From NCBI RefSeq assembly GCF_029335315.1, contig NZ_JARJLT010000296.1, forward strand, positions 24,703 to 88,702: a DNA stretch of 64,000 bases. The letters run 5' to 3'. The translations under genes were made by a program, and so were the position numbers. Source of the DNA: Pseudomonas citronellolis. GTDB lineage: Bacteria > Pseudomonadota > Gammaproteobacteria > Pseudomonadales > Pseudomonadaceae. The stretch's first letter is position 1; every line of letters begins with the position of its first letter. Below, piece after piece: positions 1 to 8,931 of the stretch. A model generated the notes under the pieces. It saw only the letters and a list, made by a program, of their open reading frames with translations. It did no database searches and was not told the DNA's origin.

Positions 1-1805
1 TCGTCGATCATGTCGTTGCCGAAGTTGTAGATGATGTCGAACTGGCCCTTGAGCGCCTGTTCCTCGTAGCGCCGGGCGGCGGCGCGGGTTTCCTCGCGGC
101 GCGCCTGGTAGGCGTCGAAGGCGGCGGCGCCGTGGCGCTTGCGCAGCATCTTCTCGGCCACGCGCGGGGACAGCAGCACACCGGTGGCGTTGTTGCCGCC
201 GAAGCCCTTGGAGTTGATGAAGCAGACGTCCAGGTCGTCGCGCTGGCGGTCGGTGTTGGACAGCGCGAGGCGATCCTTGTGCACGTCGTCGGCGAAGCGT
301 TCGACGGTCTTGATGCCCGGCAGCAGGCCGTACTTGAAGGTGCCGAGGGCGGAGACCAGCTGGTCGGCGCTGGCGGTGGCCAGGGAGTGGCCGACGAAGG
401 CCTTTGCCGCGGCCACCGGCCAGTCGCTGATGCCGAAGGCCTGGGCCACGCGGTCGAGGATTTCCGACTCGGTGACGCGGTTCGCCGGGGTGCTGGAGCC
501 GTGGGCGTGGACGAAGCTGTGGCGGCGCACGCTGTCTTCGCCGACGATCTGCGCGGCGGCGGCCACGGCCTTGGCCATGGTCAGGTAGTTGCCAGGGCCG
601 GGCGCGGAGATGGACTTCTTGAAACCGTCGGCGTTGGTGAATACATCGGTCACCGCGCCATGGATGTCGGCGCCCAGCTCCAGGGCCAGGGCGTCGTCCA
701 TCAGCACCACGTACTGGCTCGATTCGGCCAGGGTGAAGCCGCAGTTCTCGCCGAACGGGCGGCTGGCGCGGCGGAAGTCGACTTCGCCGCCGTCGCCCAG
801 GTTGCGCAGGCCTTCTTCGGTGGCCAGCGCGCTCATGGCGGCGTAGCCCTCGACGACTTCCGAGGTGATCGGCGCTTCGCTGTTGCCCACCACCACCACC
901 CGCGCCTGGCCGGAGGTAATCACCTCGATACCCTTCTGCAGGTTGTAGAGGAAGGTCGCGCAGGCGCCGGTGATGCTGCCGGTGAGGCCGACGCTGCCCA
1001 GCACGTAGGCGTTGATGAAGTCGGTGGGCATGCTGTTGAAGCCCAGCGGCAGCTGCTTGGCGCTGACCCGGTGGCCGCGCAGGCGCGACTGCAGCAGGCC
1101 GCCGAAGCCGTTCTCGTCGAGCTGGCTCATGATGCTGCTGGAGAACACCGCGATCTCGTCGGGCTGCACGTGGTCGACGATGCGCTGCCAGTCGATGCCC
1201 ACCGAGCGGATCGCGTCGGTGGCGCCGACCACGGCCATCTGCAGGCCGCGCGGGTGGAAGCGCGAGGCGTACAGCTCGCCCGGCTCGAAGCCGGTGGGCA
1301 GTTGGCCGGCGGACTTCACCGGCATCTCGCGGTAGCTGTCGACCTTGACCTCGACGCTGTCGTGCAGGGTCACGCGCACCTGGTTGTCGGCCAGCTCTTC
1401 CACCGACCAGTTGGCCGGCAGCGGCTCGGGCAACTGCTTGCGCACGGTGACGAAGCTCAACGGCTGGGCGGCGCTGGCTTCAAGGGTGAGGTTCTTGTGC
1501 CAGTGCGCGGCGTCGACGTCGAAATACTGCGCCTCGATGCGGCGGATCAGGGTCGAGCCGAGGATCTGCGCGGCGTGGCGCTGTTCTATGGCGGCCAGGT
1601 CCAGGCGCTCGCCGTCGGCGGCGTCCAGATAGTGGCCGTCTTCGAATTTCACCAGCTTCATCATCACGGCCAGGCCGGCGAGGGTTTCCTGGCGGGCGCG
1701 CGCGTCCAGGGACTCCAGGACGGTACGGCGGAACGCGTGGTGGAAGGAACTGCGACCCGCTGCGTTATACCCACCAAAACCTACGATGACCGGTAGTCGA
1801 GACAT
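1..1805 (-). CDS. fabY: beta-ketoacyl-ACP synthase FabY (partial, cut by window start)
   Basis: 601 codons of an open frame run off the left edge. The protein has a thiolase-fold condensing enzyme signature: an active-site Cys in GACATFLYN, then a His in VHAHGSSTPANR and a second His in VGHSLATASADQ. In P. aeruginosa the gene next to arcC is PA5174, FabY, which condenses acetyl-CoA with malonyl-ACP to start fatty acid synthesis; the assignment rests on this neighbourhood plus the Cys-His-His motifs. The start MSRLPVIVGFGGYNAAG is chosen because an AAGGAG lies about 9 bases upstream. The gene has the same strand as arcDABC but is separated from arcC by about 280 bases and a strong hairpin, so it is probably a separate unit. 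Confidence 0.85.
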   Translation of the reverse strand, partial: MSRLPVIVGFGGYNAAGRSSFHHAFRRTVLESLDARARQETLAGLAVMMKLVKFEDGHYLDAADGERLDLAAIEQRHAAQILGSTLIRRIEAQYFDVDAAHWHKNLTLEASAAQPLSFVTVRKQLPEPLPANWSVEELADNQVRVTLHDSVEVKVDSYREMPVKSAGQLPTGFEPGELYASRFHPRGLQMAVVGATDAIRSVGIDWQRIVDHVQPDEIAVFSSSIMSQLDENGFGGLLQSRLRGHRVSAKQLPLGFNSMPTDFINAYVLGSVGLTGSITGACATFLYNLQKGIEVITSGQARVVVVGNSEAPITSEVVEGYAAMSALATEEGLRNLGDGGEVDFRRASRPFGENCGFTLAESSQYVVLMDDALALELGADIHGAVTDVFTNADGFKKSISAPGPGNYLTMAKAVAAAAQIVGEDSVRRHSFVHAHGSSTPANRVTESEILDRVAQAFGISDWPVAAAKAFVGHSLATASADQLVSALGTFKYGLLPGIKTVERFADDVHKDRLALSNTDRQRDDLDVCFINSKGFGGNNATGVLLSPRVAEKMLRKRHGAAAFDAYQARREETRAAARRYEEQALKGQFDIIYNFGNDMID

Positions 1806-2045
1806 CTCTCGCAAACTCCTTCATATGGGCCCGTCCTGTGCAGGACCGGATGGCGCGACCGGGAGCGTACGCGAGACGCAGGGGCGGCATCACGGATCGG
1901 GGCACAAGCCCGGCGGCAGTTCTGTGATTGGAATGCTTATGCTGACGAGGATGATGACTGCCGAGTCACGCTTTTGGCCAGGGATTGACAGCGAAAGGCG
2001 ACGAACTTGCACGGAAGGGGGCGGGCGCGCGGTTGCGCAAGGGCG

Positions 2046-2068
2046 CCGGGAGCCAGGACGGCTCCCGG
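2046..2068. terminator. hairpin between arcC and fabY
   Basis: A perfect 9-bp GC-rich stem (CCGGGAGCC/GGCTCCCGG) with a 5-base loop lies 18 bases beyond the arcC stop. There is no T-run on either side, so it could be a Rho-independent terminator of poor type, a 3' stabiliser or a processing signal. The remaining bases up to the fabY start hold no gene that I can support. Confidence 0.5.
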
Positions 2069-2086
2069 GCGGGGTGTTGCGAAGAC

Positions 2087-3019
2087 TCAGCGGTACTCGA
2101 TGCCGGGCTTCTTGGTGCTGACGCGAGTGCCGGACTTGCCCTGGGTGATCGCGACGATGTTCTCCAGCGAGCCGATCACCGCGTCCTTGCCGGTGGCGCG
2201 GGCGAACTCGGCGGCGGCCTGGACCTTCGGCCCCATGGAGCCGGCGGCGAAGCCGAGGCGTTCGAGTTCGTCCGGGTGGGCCTGGGCGATGCCTTTCTGG
2301 GTCGGCTTGCCCCAGTCGATATAGGCGGCGTCCACGTCGGTGGCGATGATCAGGATGTCGGCGTTCAGTTCCTGGGCCAGCAGCGAGGAGCACAGGTCCT
2401 TGTCGATCACCGCCTCGACGCCGGAGAGTTTCTTCCCGGAGTCGTCATACATGGTCGGGATGCCACCGCCGCCGGCGCAGATGACGATGGTGCCTTTCTC
2501 CAGCAGCCATTTCACCGGGCGGATCTCGAAGATGCGCTTGGGTCGCGGGCTGGCAACCACGCGGCGGAACTTGTCACCGTCCGGAGCGATGCTCCAGCCT
2601 TTTTCCTTGGCCAGGGCTTCGGCTTCTTCCTTGGAGTAGACCGGGCCGATCGGCTTGGTCGGCTTCTGGAAGGCCGGGTCCTTGGCGTCCACCTCGACCT
2701 GGGTGAGGATGGTCGCGAAGGGGACTTCGAAGGGCAGCAGGTTGCCCATTTCCTGTTCGATCATGTAGCCGATCATGCCCTCGGTCTCGGCACCGAGGAC
2801 GTCCAGCGGGTAGGGCGCGACCTTGTCGTAGGCGGCGCCCTGCAGGGCCAGCAGGCCCACTTGCGGGCCGTTGCCGTGGGCGATCACCAGCTCGTTGCCG
2901 GGCGCCACTTTAGCGATCTGTTCGGCGGCGATCCGCACGTTTTCGCGTTGATTGTCCGCAGTCATGGGTTCGCCACGACGCAGCAGGGCGTTACCGCCCA
3001 ATGCGACGACGATACGCAT
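2087..3019 (-). CDS. arcC: carbamate kinase ArcC
   Basis: Last enzyme of the arginine deiminase pathway: carbamoyl phosphate + ADP gives ATP, CO2 and ammonia in the cytoplasm. The amino acid kinase fold shows in the N-terminal [10 protein letters not shown] and in AHGNGPQVG, and in the central ICAGGGGIP and later [12 protein letters not shown]. An in-frame ATG two codons further upstream is only 2 bases from the AGGAGG, while the ATG at 3019 is 8 bases from it, so the start at 3019 (310 residues, the length I recall for the P. aeruginosa enzyme) is preferred. It is the last gene of arcDABC, 69 bases after arcB. Confidence 0.97.
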   Translation of the reverse strand: MRIVVALGGNALLRRGEPMTADNQRENVRIAAEQIAKVAPGNELVIAHGNGPQVGLLALQGAAYDKVAPYPLDVLGAETEGMIGYMIEQEMGNLLPFEVPFATILTQVEVDAKDPAFQKPTKPIGPVYSKEEAEALAKEKGWSIAPDGDKFRRVVASPRPKRIFEIRPVKWLLEKGTIVICAGGGGIPTMYDDSGKKLSGVEAVIDKDLCSSLLAQELNADILIIATDVDAAYIDWGKPTQKGIAQAHPDELERLGFAAGSMGPKVQAAAEFARATGKDAVIGSLENIVAITQGKSGTRVSTKKPGIEYR

Positions 3020-3047
3020 AGTCATTTCCTCCTGAAGGTGAAAACGC

Positions 3048-3074
3048 CCCCGGGCCAGTGCAACCGGCCCGGGG
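3048..3074. promoter_or_regulatory. intercistronic hairpin between arcB and arcC
   Basis: A perfect 9-bp stem CCCCGGGCC/GGCCCGGGG with a 9-base loop fills most of the arcB-arcC gap. The arcDABC mRNA of P. aeruginosa is known to be processed between cistrons; this hairpin could protect upstream mRNA ends. That role is inference. Confidence 0.45.
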
Positions 3075-3088
3075 AGCGCATCCGTCGA

Positions 3089-4099
3089 TCACATGTCGGC
3101 GAGGGTCGAGACGAGGATCGCCTTGATGGTGTGCATGCGGTTTTCCGCTTGCTCGAAGGCGATGTTGTACGGGGATTCGAAGACGTCTTCGGTGACTTCG
3201 ATGCCGTTCTTCAGGTTCGGGTACTGGGCGGCGATCTGCTGGCCGACCTTGGTTTCGCTGTTGTGGAAGGCCGGCAGGCAGTGCATGAACTTCACGCGCG
3301 GGTTGCCGGCGGCTTTCATCATCTCCATGTTCACCTGGTAGGGCAGCAGTTCCTTGATGCGTTCACCCCAGGCTTCCACCGGCTCGCCCATGGACACCCA
3401 GACGTCGGTGTGGATGAAGTCCACGCCTTTGACGGCGGCCTTCGCATCTTCGGTGATGGTGATCCGGGCGCCGCTTTCCTCGGCGAATTTCTTGCAGGCG
3501 GCGACATGCTCGTCGGTCGGCCAGAGCTCCTTGGGCGCGGCGATGCGCACGTCCATGCCGAGCTTGGCGCCGATCAGCAGCAGCGAGTTACCCATGTTGT
3601 TGCGGGCGTCGCCCAGGTAGGCGTAGCTGATGTCGTGCAGCGGCTTGTCGCTGTGCTCGCGCATGGTCAGCACGTCGGCCAGCATCTGGGTCGGGTGGTA
3701 TTCGTCGGTCAGGCCGTTGAACACCGGAACGCCGGCGTACTTCGCCAGTTCCTCGACGATCTCCTGCTTGAAGCCCCGGTACTCGATGGCGTCGTACATG
3801 CGGCCGAGCACGCGAGCGGTGTCCTTCATGCTCTCTTTGTGGCCGATCTGCGAGGAATTGGGGTCGATGTAGGTGACATTGGCGCCCTGGTCATAGGCGG
3901 CGACCTCGAAGGCGCAACGGGTGCGGGTGGAGGTCTTCTCGAAGATCAGTGCGATGTTGTTGCCTTTCAGGTGCTGTTGCTCGGTACCGGTGTACTTGGC
4001 GCGTTTCAGGTCGCGGGACAGGTCGAGCAGGTAGCGCAACTCGCGAGTGCTGTGATGCATCAGGCTGAGCAGGTTGCGGTTGTGCATATTGAAAGCCAT
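3089..4099 (-). CDS. arcB: catabolic ornithine carbamoyltransferase ArcB
   Basis: Converts citrulline and phosphate to ornithine and carbamoyl phosphate, the second step of the arginine deiminase pathway. The 336 residues carry the carbamoyl-phosphate binding motif STRTRCAFE near residue 56 and the ornithine-binding HCLPAFHN near residue 272. The length equals that of the catabolic enzyme of P. aeruginosa. It lies third in arcDABC, with 111 bases between it and arcA and 69 bases before arcC. Regulation should follow the operon (Anr under low oxygen, ArgR with arginine). Confidence 0.97.
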   Translation of the reverse strand: MAFNMHNRNLLSLMHHSTRELRYLLDLSRDLKRAKYTGTEQQHLKGNNIALIFEKTSTRTRCAFEVAAYDQGANVTYIDPNSSQIGHKESMKDTARVLGRMYDAIEYRGFKQEIVEELAKYAGVPVFNGLTDEYHPTQMLADVLTMREHSDKPLHDISYAYLGDARNNMGNSLLLIGAKLGMDVRIAAPKELWPTDEHVAACKKFAEESGARITITEDAKAAVKGVDFIHTDVWVSMGEPVEAWGERIKELLPYQVNMEMMKAAGNPRVKFMHCLPAFHNSETKVGQQIAAQYPNLKNGIEVTEDVFESPYNIAFEQAENRMHTIKAILVSTLADM

Positions 4100-4162
4100 G
4101 TTCTTTCTCCTTGTGGGATGGAATCTCGGCCCTCGTCAGTACAGCTCGTGGCTGGCGGGGCG

Positions 4163-4184
4163 GGCGGCCCTGGCTGGGGCCGCC
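4163..4184. promoter_or_regulatory. intercistronic hairpin between arcA and arcB
   Basis: Stem GGCGGCCC/GGGCCGCC with a 6-base loop in the 111-base arcA-arcB gap. It has no T-run, so read-through into arcB is expected. Like the hairpin before arcC, it may mark a processing or stabilising site; only the pairing is seen. Confidence 0.4.
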
Positions 4185-4210
4185 GCATTGAGCAGGGTGA
4201 ACTCGGGCGA

Positions 4211-5467
4211 TCAGTAGTCGATCGGGTCGCGGATGATCGGGCAGGTCATGCAGTGGCCGCCGCCACGGCCACGGCCCAGTTCGCCGGCGCTGATGGTGAT
4301 GACTTCCACGCCGGCCTTGCGCAGCAGGGTGTTGGTGTAGGTGTTGCGGTCGTAGCCGATGACCACGCCGGGCTCGACGCAGACCACGTTGTTACCGTCG
4401 TCCCACTGCTCGCGCTCGGCGGCGAAGCTGTTGCCGCCGGTCTCGACGACACGCAGTTTCTTCAGGCCGAGGGCGTCGGCGACCACGCTGATGAAGTCTT
4501 TCTCCTCGCGCTGCACGTTGATGCCGTAGGGGCTCTTCTCGTCCGGGCGCAGGGTGAAGCCGATGATTTCCTTGACCACTTCCGGGAAGACGGTTACCAG
4601 GTCGCGGTCGCAGAAGCTGAACACGGTGTCCAGGTGCATGGCCGCGCGCGACTTCGGCAGGCCGGCGACGATGACTTTCTCCGCCGCGCCCTTGGCGAAC
4701 AGCGACTGTGCGACCTGGCCGATGGCCTGGCGGGAAGTCCGCTCGCCCATGCCGATCAGCACCACGCCATTGCCGATGGGCATGACGTCGCCGCCTTCGA
4801 GGGTGGAGGAACCGTGGTCCTTGTCCGGATCGCCGTACCAGATCTCGAACTCGGCGTTGGTGAATTCCGGGTGGAACTTGTAGATCGCGGTGGTCAGCAG
4901 GGTTTCCTGACGGCGCGCCGGCCAGTACATCGGGTTCAGGGTCACGCCGCCGTAGATCCAGCAGGTGGTGTCGCGGGTGAACTGGGTGTTGGGCAGCGGC
5001 GGCAGCAGGAAGCTGGAGTGGCCGAGGTAGTCGCGGAACATCTTCAGCGGCTTGGAACCTTCGCTTTCCGGTACGTCATCGGCGGTCACGCCACCGATCA
5101 GGAATTCGGCCAGGCGTCGCGGTTCCAGGCTTTCCAGCCAGGAGCGCAGCTCATTGGTCAGGCCCACACCGACGCTATTGGCAGTGATCTTGCGATCGAG
5201 GATCCATTTCAGCGCTTCGGGGTTCTGGACGGTCTCGGTCAGCAGATTATGCATTTCCAGGACGTCTACACCGCGCTCGCGCATTTTGGTGACGAAGTCG
5301 AAGTGGTCGCGCTTGGCCTGGTTTACCCAGATTACGTCGTCGAACAGCAACTCGTCGCAGTTGCTAGGGGTCAGGCGTTGATGGGCAAGACCAGGCGAGC
5401 AGACCATCACTTTGCGCAATTTGCCAGCTTCGGAGTGGACGCCAAGTTTGGTTTTTTCCGTGCTCAT
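4211..5467 (-). CDS. arcA: arginine deiminase ArcA
   Basis: Hydrolyses arginine to citrulline and ammonia, the first step of anaerobic arginine catabolism. The 418-residue protein has the catalytic Cys in the C-terminal [10 protein letters not shown] and the conserved EGGDVMPIG and FTRDTTCWI stretches of the guanidino-group modifying family. A longer frame begins 7 codons upstream, but the start MSTEKTKLG has a GGAG 6 bases before it and matches the P. aeruginosa N-terminus as I recall it. It lies 17 bases after arcD, so both are on one transcript. Confidence 0.97.
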   Translation of the reverse strand: MSTEKTKLGVHSEAGKLRKVMVCSPGLAHQRLTPSNCDELLFDDVIWVNQAKRDHFDFVTKMRERGVDVLEMHNLLTETVQNPEALKWILDRKITANSVGVGLTNELRSWLESLEPRRLAEFLIGGVTADDVPESEGSKPLKMFRDYLGHSSFLLPPLPNTQFTRDTTCWIYGGVTLNPMYWPARRQETLLTTAIYKFHPEFTNAEFEIWYGDPDKDHGSSTLEGGDVMPIGNGVVLIGMGERTSRQAIGQVAQSLFAKGAAEKVIVAGLPKSRAAMHLDTVFSFCDRDLVTVFPEVVKEIIGFTLRPDEKSPYGINVQREEKDFISVVADALGLKKLRVVETGGNSFAAEREQWDDGNNVVCVEPGVVIGYDRNTYTNTLLRKAGVEVITISAGELGRGRGGGHCMTCPIIRDPIDY

Positions 5468-5484
5468 GAGTGTCTCCAGTGATG

Positions 5485-6933
5485 TCACAGAGTGAGGAAG
5501 CCGTCGTAGAGGCCATACGCCGCGATCAGGGCACCGACCACGACCACTGCGAAGATGAGCTTCTCGACGTTGGTGAAGACCGGTTGGCCGACTTCACGTT
5601 TCGCTTTCGCGAAGAGGATGACGCCAGGCGCATACAGCAGCGCCGACAGCAGCAGGTACTTCAGGCCACCGGCATAGATCAGCCAGACGGCGTAGATGAC
5701 CGAGATGCCCGCGATGATCAGGTCCTTGCTGCGCTCGCCCGGATCGCTTTCGTAGGTCTCGCCTTTCACCGCCAGCAGCAGGCCGTAGGCGGCCGACCAG
5801 AAGTACGGGATCAGGATCATCGAGGTCGCCAGCAGCAGCATCTTGGTGTACGGGTCCATGCCGCTCGCGTCACCCGAGGTGAAGAACACGACGACCAGGA
5901 AGACCTGTACGCAGATGTTGGTCAGCCACAGGGCGTTGGCCGGCACCTGGTTGGCGTTCTCCTTGCGGAGGAACTCCGGCATGGTGTGGTCCTTGGCCGC
6001 GGCGAACATGATCTCGGCGCACAGCAGCACCCAGGACAGCAGGGCACCGAGCAGGGAGATCAGCAGACCGACGCTGATCAGCACCGCGCCCCAGTGGCCG
6101 ACCACGTGCTCCAGCACCAGTGCCATCGACGGGTTCTGCAGCTTGGCCAGTTCCGGCTGGGTCATCACGCCCATGGACAGCACGTTTACCAGCACCAGCA
6201 GAAGCAGCACGGTGATGAAGCCGATGACCGTGGCCTTGCCGACGTCGGAACGTTTTTCCGCACGGGAGGAGAAGATGCTCGCGCCTTCGATGCCGATGAA
6301 CACCCAGACGGTGACCAGCATCATGTTGCGCACCTGGTTCATCACGCTGCCCAGGTCCGGATTGCTCGCACCCCAGATGTCGGCGGTGAAGATGTCCAGC
6401 TTGAAGGCGAACAGGCAGATGAGGATGAACAGGAACAGCGGGACGACCTTGGCGACGGTGGTGATGGTGTTGATGAACGCCGCCTCCTTGATCCCGCGCA
6501 GCACCAGGAAGTGCAGGGCCCAGAGCAGCACCGAGGCGCAGACGATGGCCGCTACGGTGTCACCCTTGCCGAAGATCGGGAAGAAGTAGCCGAGGGTGCT
6601 GAACAGCAGGAGGAAGTAACCGACGTTGCCCAGCCAGGCGCTGATCCAGTAGCCCCAGGCCGAGGAGAAACCCATGTAGTCGCCGAAGCCGGCCTTGGCG
6701 TAGGCGTACACCCCACCGTCGAGTTGCGGCTTGCGGTTGGCCAGGGTCTGGAAGACGAAAGCCAAGGTCAGCATACCGACCGCAGTGATGGCCCAACCGA
6801 TGAGAATGGCGCCGACATCCGCACTGGCGGCCATGTTTTGGGGCAGGGAGAAGATACCCCCGCCGATCATGGAACCTACGACCAGGGCGGTCAGCGCCCC
6901 GAGTCGCAGTTTTTGGCTGCTTTCTTGCGACAT
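5485..6933 (-). CDS. arcD: arginine/ornithine antiporter ArcD
   Basis: Inner membrane exchanger that brings in arginine and releases ornithine without net energy cost. It is a 482-residue APC-superfamily protein with about 12 to 13 hydrophobic segments, beginning with [20 protein letters not shown], whose GSMIGGGIF stretch is the substrate-binding loop typical of this family. The start MSQESSQK is preferred over an ATG 13 codons upstream because AGGGAG lies 9 bases before it. It is the first gene of arcDABC. An Anr-type box lies about 66 bases upstream. Confidence 0.96.
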   Translation of the reverse strand: MSQESSQKLRLGALTALVVGSMIGGGIFSLPQNMAASADVGAILIGWAITAVGMLTLAFVFQTLANRKPQLDGGVYAYAKAGFGDYMGFSSAWGYWISAWLGNVGYFLLLFSTLGYFFPIFGKGDTVAAIVCASVLLWALHFLVLRGIKEAAFINTITTVAKVVPLFLFILICLFAFKLDIFTADIWGASNPDLGSVMNQVRNMMLVTVWVFIGIEGASIFSSRAEKRSDVGKATVIGFITVLLLLVLVNVLSMGVMTQPELAKLQNPSMALVLEHVVGHWGAVLISVGLLISLLGALLSWVLLCAEIMFAAAKDHTMPEFLRKENANQVPANALWLTNICVQVFLVVVFFTSGDASGMDPYTKMLLLATSMILIPYFWSAAYGLLLAVKGETYESDPGERSKDLIIAGISVIYAVWLIYAGGLKYLLLSALLYAPGVILFAKAKREVGQPVFTNVEKLIFAVVVVGALIAAYGLYDGFLTL

Positions 6934-6998
6934 TTTCGGAATCTCCCTATAGGAGTTGGAGAGTGTAGTCATTAGGCGCCGACTGTCAGGGACGGACC

Positions 6999-7012
6999 CT
7001 GACGCAAATCAA
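6999..7012 (-). promoter_or_regulatory. Anr/FNR-type box upstream of arcD
   Basis: On the minus strand the 14 bases read TTGATTTGCGTCAG, matching the Anr/FNR pattern TTGAT-N4-RTCAA at nine of the ten defined positions. Its centre is about 72 bases before the arcD ATG, compatible with activation from near -41. Anr control of this operon is established in P. aeruginosa. ArgR sites are also expected just upstream; I see only weak candidates around 7060-7110 and do not annotate them. Confidence 0.75.
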
Positions 7013-7253
7013 TAGCCTGCTAACAAATGTTTCCAACTGCGTAGCGGTGTCGGTCCGCTTGCTGAATTACGATAGGAGAGGTTTGCCGATATCGCCTGAT
7101 CTAGAGGGGATTCTTGTGAGTTTCCTACCGCGCGGAGATGACAGTGGAGTGTCAGTCAGGCGTACGAGTGCGCAGTCGGAAGCGACAGATTTCAGCCTGG
7201 GGAATTTGCTTTTCTGTCAGGAGATGTTGCCGGGGCGGCGCGGAAGAAAGAAA

Positions 7254-7276
7254 AAAGCCCGGTGTGACCGGGCTTT
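7254..7276 (-). terminator. Rho-independent terminator downstream of dctD
   Basis: Stem AAAGCCCGG/CCGGGCTTT with a 5-base loop; read on the minus strand it is followed by a T-rich run (TTTTTTCTTTCTT). It lies about 260 bases past the dctD stop and before the arcD promoter. The stretch 7277-7536 between it and dctD holds GC-rich sequence with no convincing gene; dctPQM would sit here in PAO1. Confidence 0.8.
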
Positions 7277-7536
7277 GCTTCTTTATGGGATTGCCCGCCC
7301 AGGGTCGCTGTGCGGGCGGCGCCATCCGCGGGGAAGGGCGCCTGGGCCGAATGGCCGGAGGGACACCGCCGGGCTTGTGGCCCGCCGGGCGCCACGGACG
7401 AGGCCGTGGCGAAAGGGTGCATCGAGCACCTGTCGTGCAGAGGGCAAGCTCCGTGCCAGCCCGCAGCCGCGACGGAAAGCCGTGTAACTCGCGGCTCCGC
7501 GGTGCGGGAGCGCCGGGCGCATAGGCAAGAATCCGC

Positions 7537-8931
7537 CTATGCGTCGCCTTCGTCGGCGGGATTTCCGCCGTTGCCGGCAAACAGCAACCCATGCTTGCGC
7601 AGCTTGTCATGCAGCGTCTTGCGTGGAACGCCCAGCGCCTCGGCGAGGCTGCGCAGCGAACCGTGCTGGTTGGCCATTTCGCCGGTGATCAGGGCTCGCT
7701 CGAAGGCTTCCACCTGTTCGCTCAGGGAGCCGGTGGTGGAGAGGGGAGCAGCGTTGGCGGGATGGTCGTCCAGGCCCAGGTCCAGCCCCAGGGCGAAGCG
7801 TTCGGCGACGTTCTGCAGCTCGCGCACGTTGCCCGGCCAGCTGTGCCCCAGCAGTTGCGCGCGTTGCGCCGGCGCGATGGCGCGGGGCGGGACACCATGG
7901 CGTTGCGCGGCGCGTTCGCTGAAGAACTGGAACAGCAACAGGACGTCTTCGCCACGTTCGCGCAGGGGCGGGATGCGCAGGCTGGCGACGTTCAGCCGGT
8001 AATAGAGGTCGGCGCGGAAGCGGCCGTCGTCGGCGGCCAGGCGCAGGTCTTCCTTGGTTGCCGCGATGATGCGGATGTCCAGCGGGATCAGTTGGTTCGA
8101 GCCGAGGCGCTCGACCACGCGCTCCTGCAGCATGCGCAGCAGCTTCACCTGGACGTCTAGGCTCATGCTTTCGATTTCATCGAGGAACAGGGTGCCGCCA
8201 TTGGCGAATTCGAACTTACCGATGCGGCGCTTCTGCGCGCCGGTGAAGGCGCCTTGCTCGTGGCCGAATAGCTCGCTCTCCACCACCGATTCTGCCAGGG
8301 CGCCGGCGTTGATGGCGACGAAGGGGCCGTTGCGGCGGCCGGAGAGATCGTGCAGCGCGCGAGCTACGACCTCCTTGCCGGAGCCGGTTTCGCCGAGGAT
8401 CAGCACGTCTGCTTGTAGGCCGGCCAACGCGGCCACCTGCTCCTGCAGGCGCTGCATGCCGGCGGACTGGCCGAGCAGGCGGCCCTTCACTTCCTTGCGC
8501 TCGGCGAGGGCCATGCGCAAGCTGCGGTTTTCCAGCACCAGGCGGCGGACTTCCAGGGCGCGGCGCACGCTGTCGATCAGGGCATCGCTGGGGAAGGGCT
8601 TCTCGAGGAAGTCGTAGGCGCCGGAGCGCATGGCCTTGACCGCCAGGGGCACGTCGCCGTGGCCGGTGATGAGGATCACTGGCAGCTCCGGGTCCTGGGC
8701 GTGCAGTTGTTCCAGCAGTTGCAGGCCGTCGACGCCGGGCATGCGGATATCGCTGACCACCACGCCGGGCCAGTCGCGGGCGAGCGTCGCGTCCAGCTGG
8801 CGAGCGTCGCCGAGGCTGGTGGCGCGCAGGCCGGCGAGGTCGAGGGTCTGGCCCAGGGCCTGGCGCAGGTAGGGGTCGTCGTCGATCAGCAGTACCTGGG
8901 TATCGGCTGCGAATGCTGCGCTGCTGGTCAT
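7537..8931 (-). CDS. dctD: C4-dicarboxylate sigma54-dependent response regulator DctD
   Basis: 464-residue NtrC-class activator. It has a receiver domain (residues about 10-125, phosphoacceptor Asp in VVVSDIRMPG and Lys in LEKPFPSD), a sigma54-activating AAA+ domain (Walker A GETGSGKE, sigma54 contact loop GAFTGA, Walker B TLFLDEI) and a C-terminal Fis-type helix-turn-helix. The start ATG is 10 bases after an AGGAGG and overlaps the dctB stop as ATGA, so translation is coupled. It normally activates C4-dicarboxylate uptake genes. The dctPQM target genes that lie beside it in PAO1 are missing here, so its targets must be elsewhere. Confidence 0.92.
   Translation of the reverse strand: MTSSAAFAADTQVLLIDDDPYLRQALGQTLDLAGLRATSLGDARQLDATLARDWPGVVVSDIRMPGVDGLQLLEQLHAQDPELPVILITGHGDVPLAVKAMRSGAYDFLEKPFPSDALIDSVRRALEVRRLVLENRSLRMALAERKEVKGRLLGQSAGMQRLQEQVAALAGLQADVLILGETGSGKEVVARALHDLSGRRNGPFVAINAGALAESVVESELFGHEQGAFTGAQKRRIGKFEFANGGTLFLDEIESMSLDVQVKLLRMLQERVVERLGSNQLIPLDIRIIAATKEDLRLAADDGRFRADLYYRLNVASLRIPPLRERGEDVLLLFQFFSERAAQRHGVPPRAIAPAQRAQLLGHSWPGNVRELQNVAERFALGLDLGLDDHPANAAPLSTTGSLSEQVEAFERALITGEMANQHGSLRSLAEALGVPRKTLHDKLRKHGLLFAGNGGNPADEGDA

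Noticed and set aside
1985..5482. A 1165-codon open frame on the plus strand opposite arcABC
   Set aside because: It is exactly antisense to three well-recognised genes; long antisense frames are usual in GC-rich Pseudomonas genes because of third-position bias.
7152..7610. Minus-strand open frames in the gap between arcD and dctD
   Set aside because: Composition is Pro/Arg-rich shadow sequence, the frames cross a good terminator, and there is no ribosome binding site.
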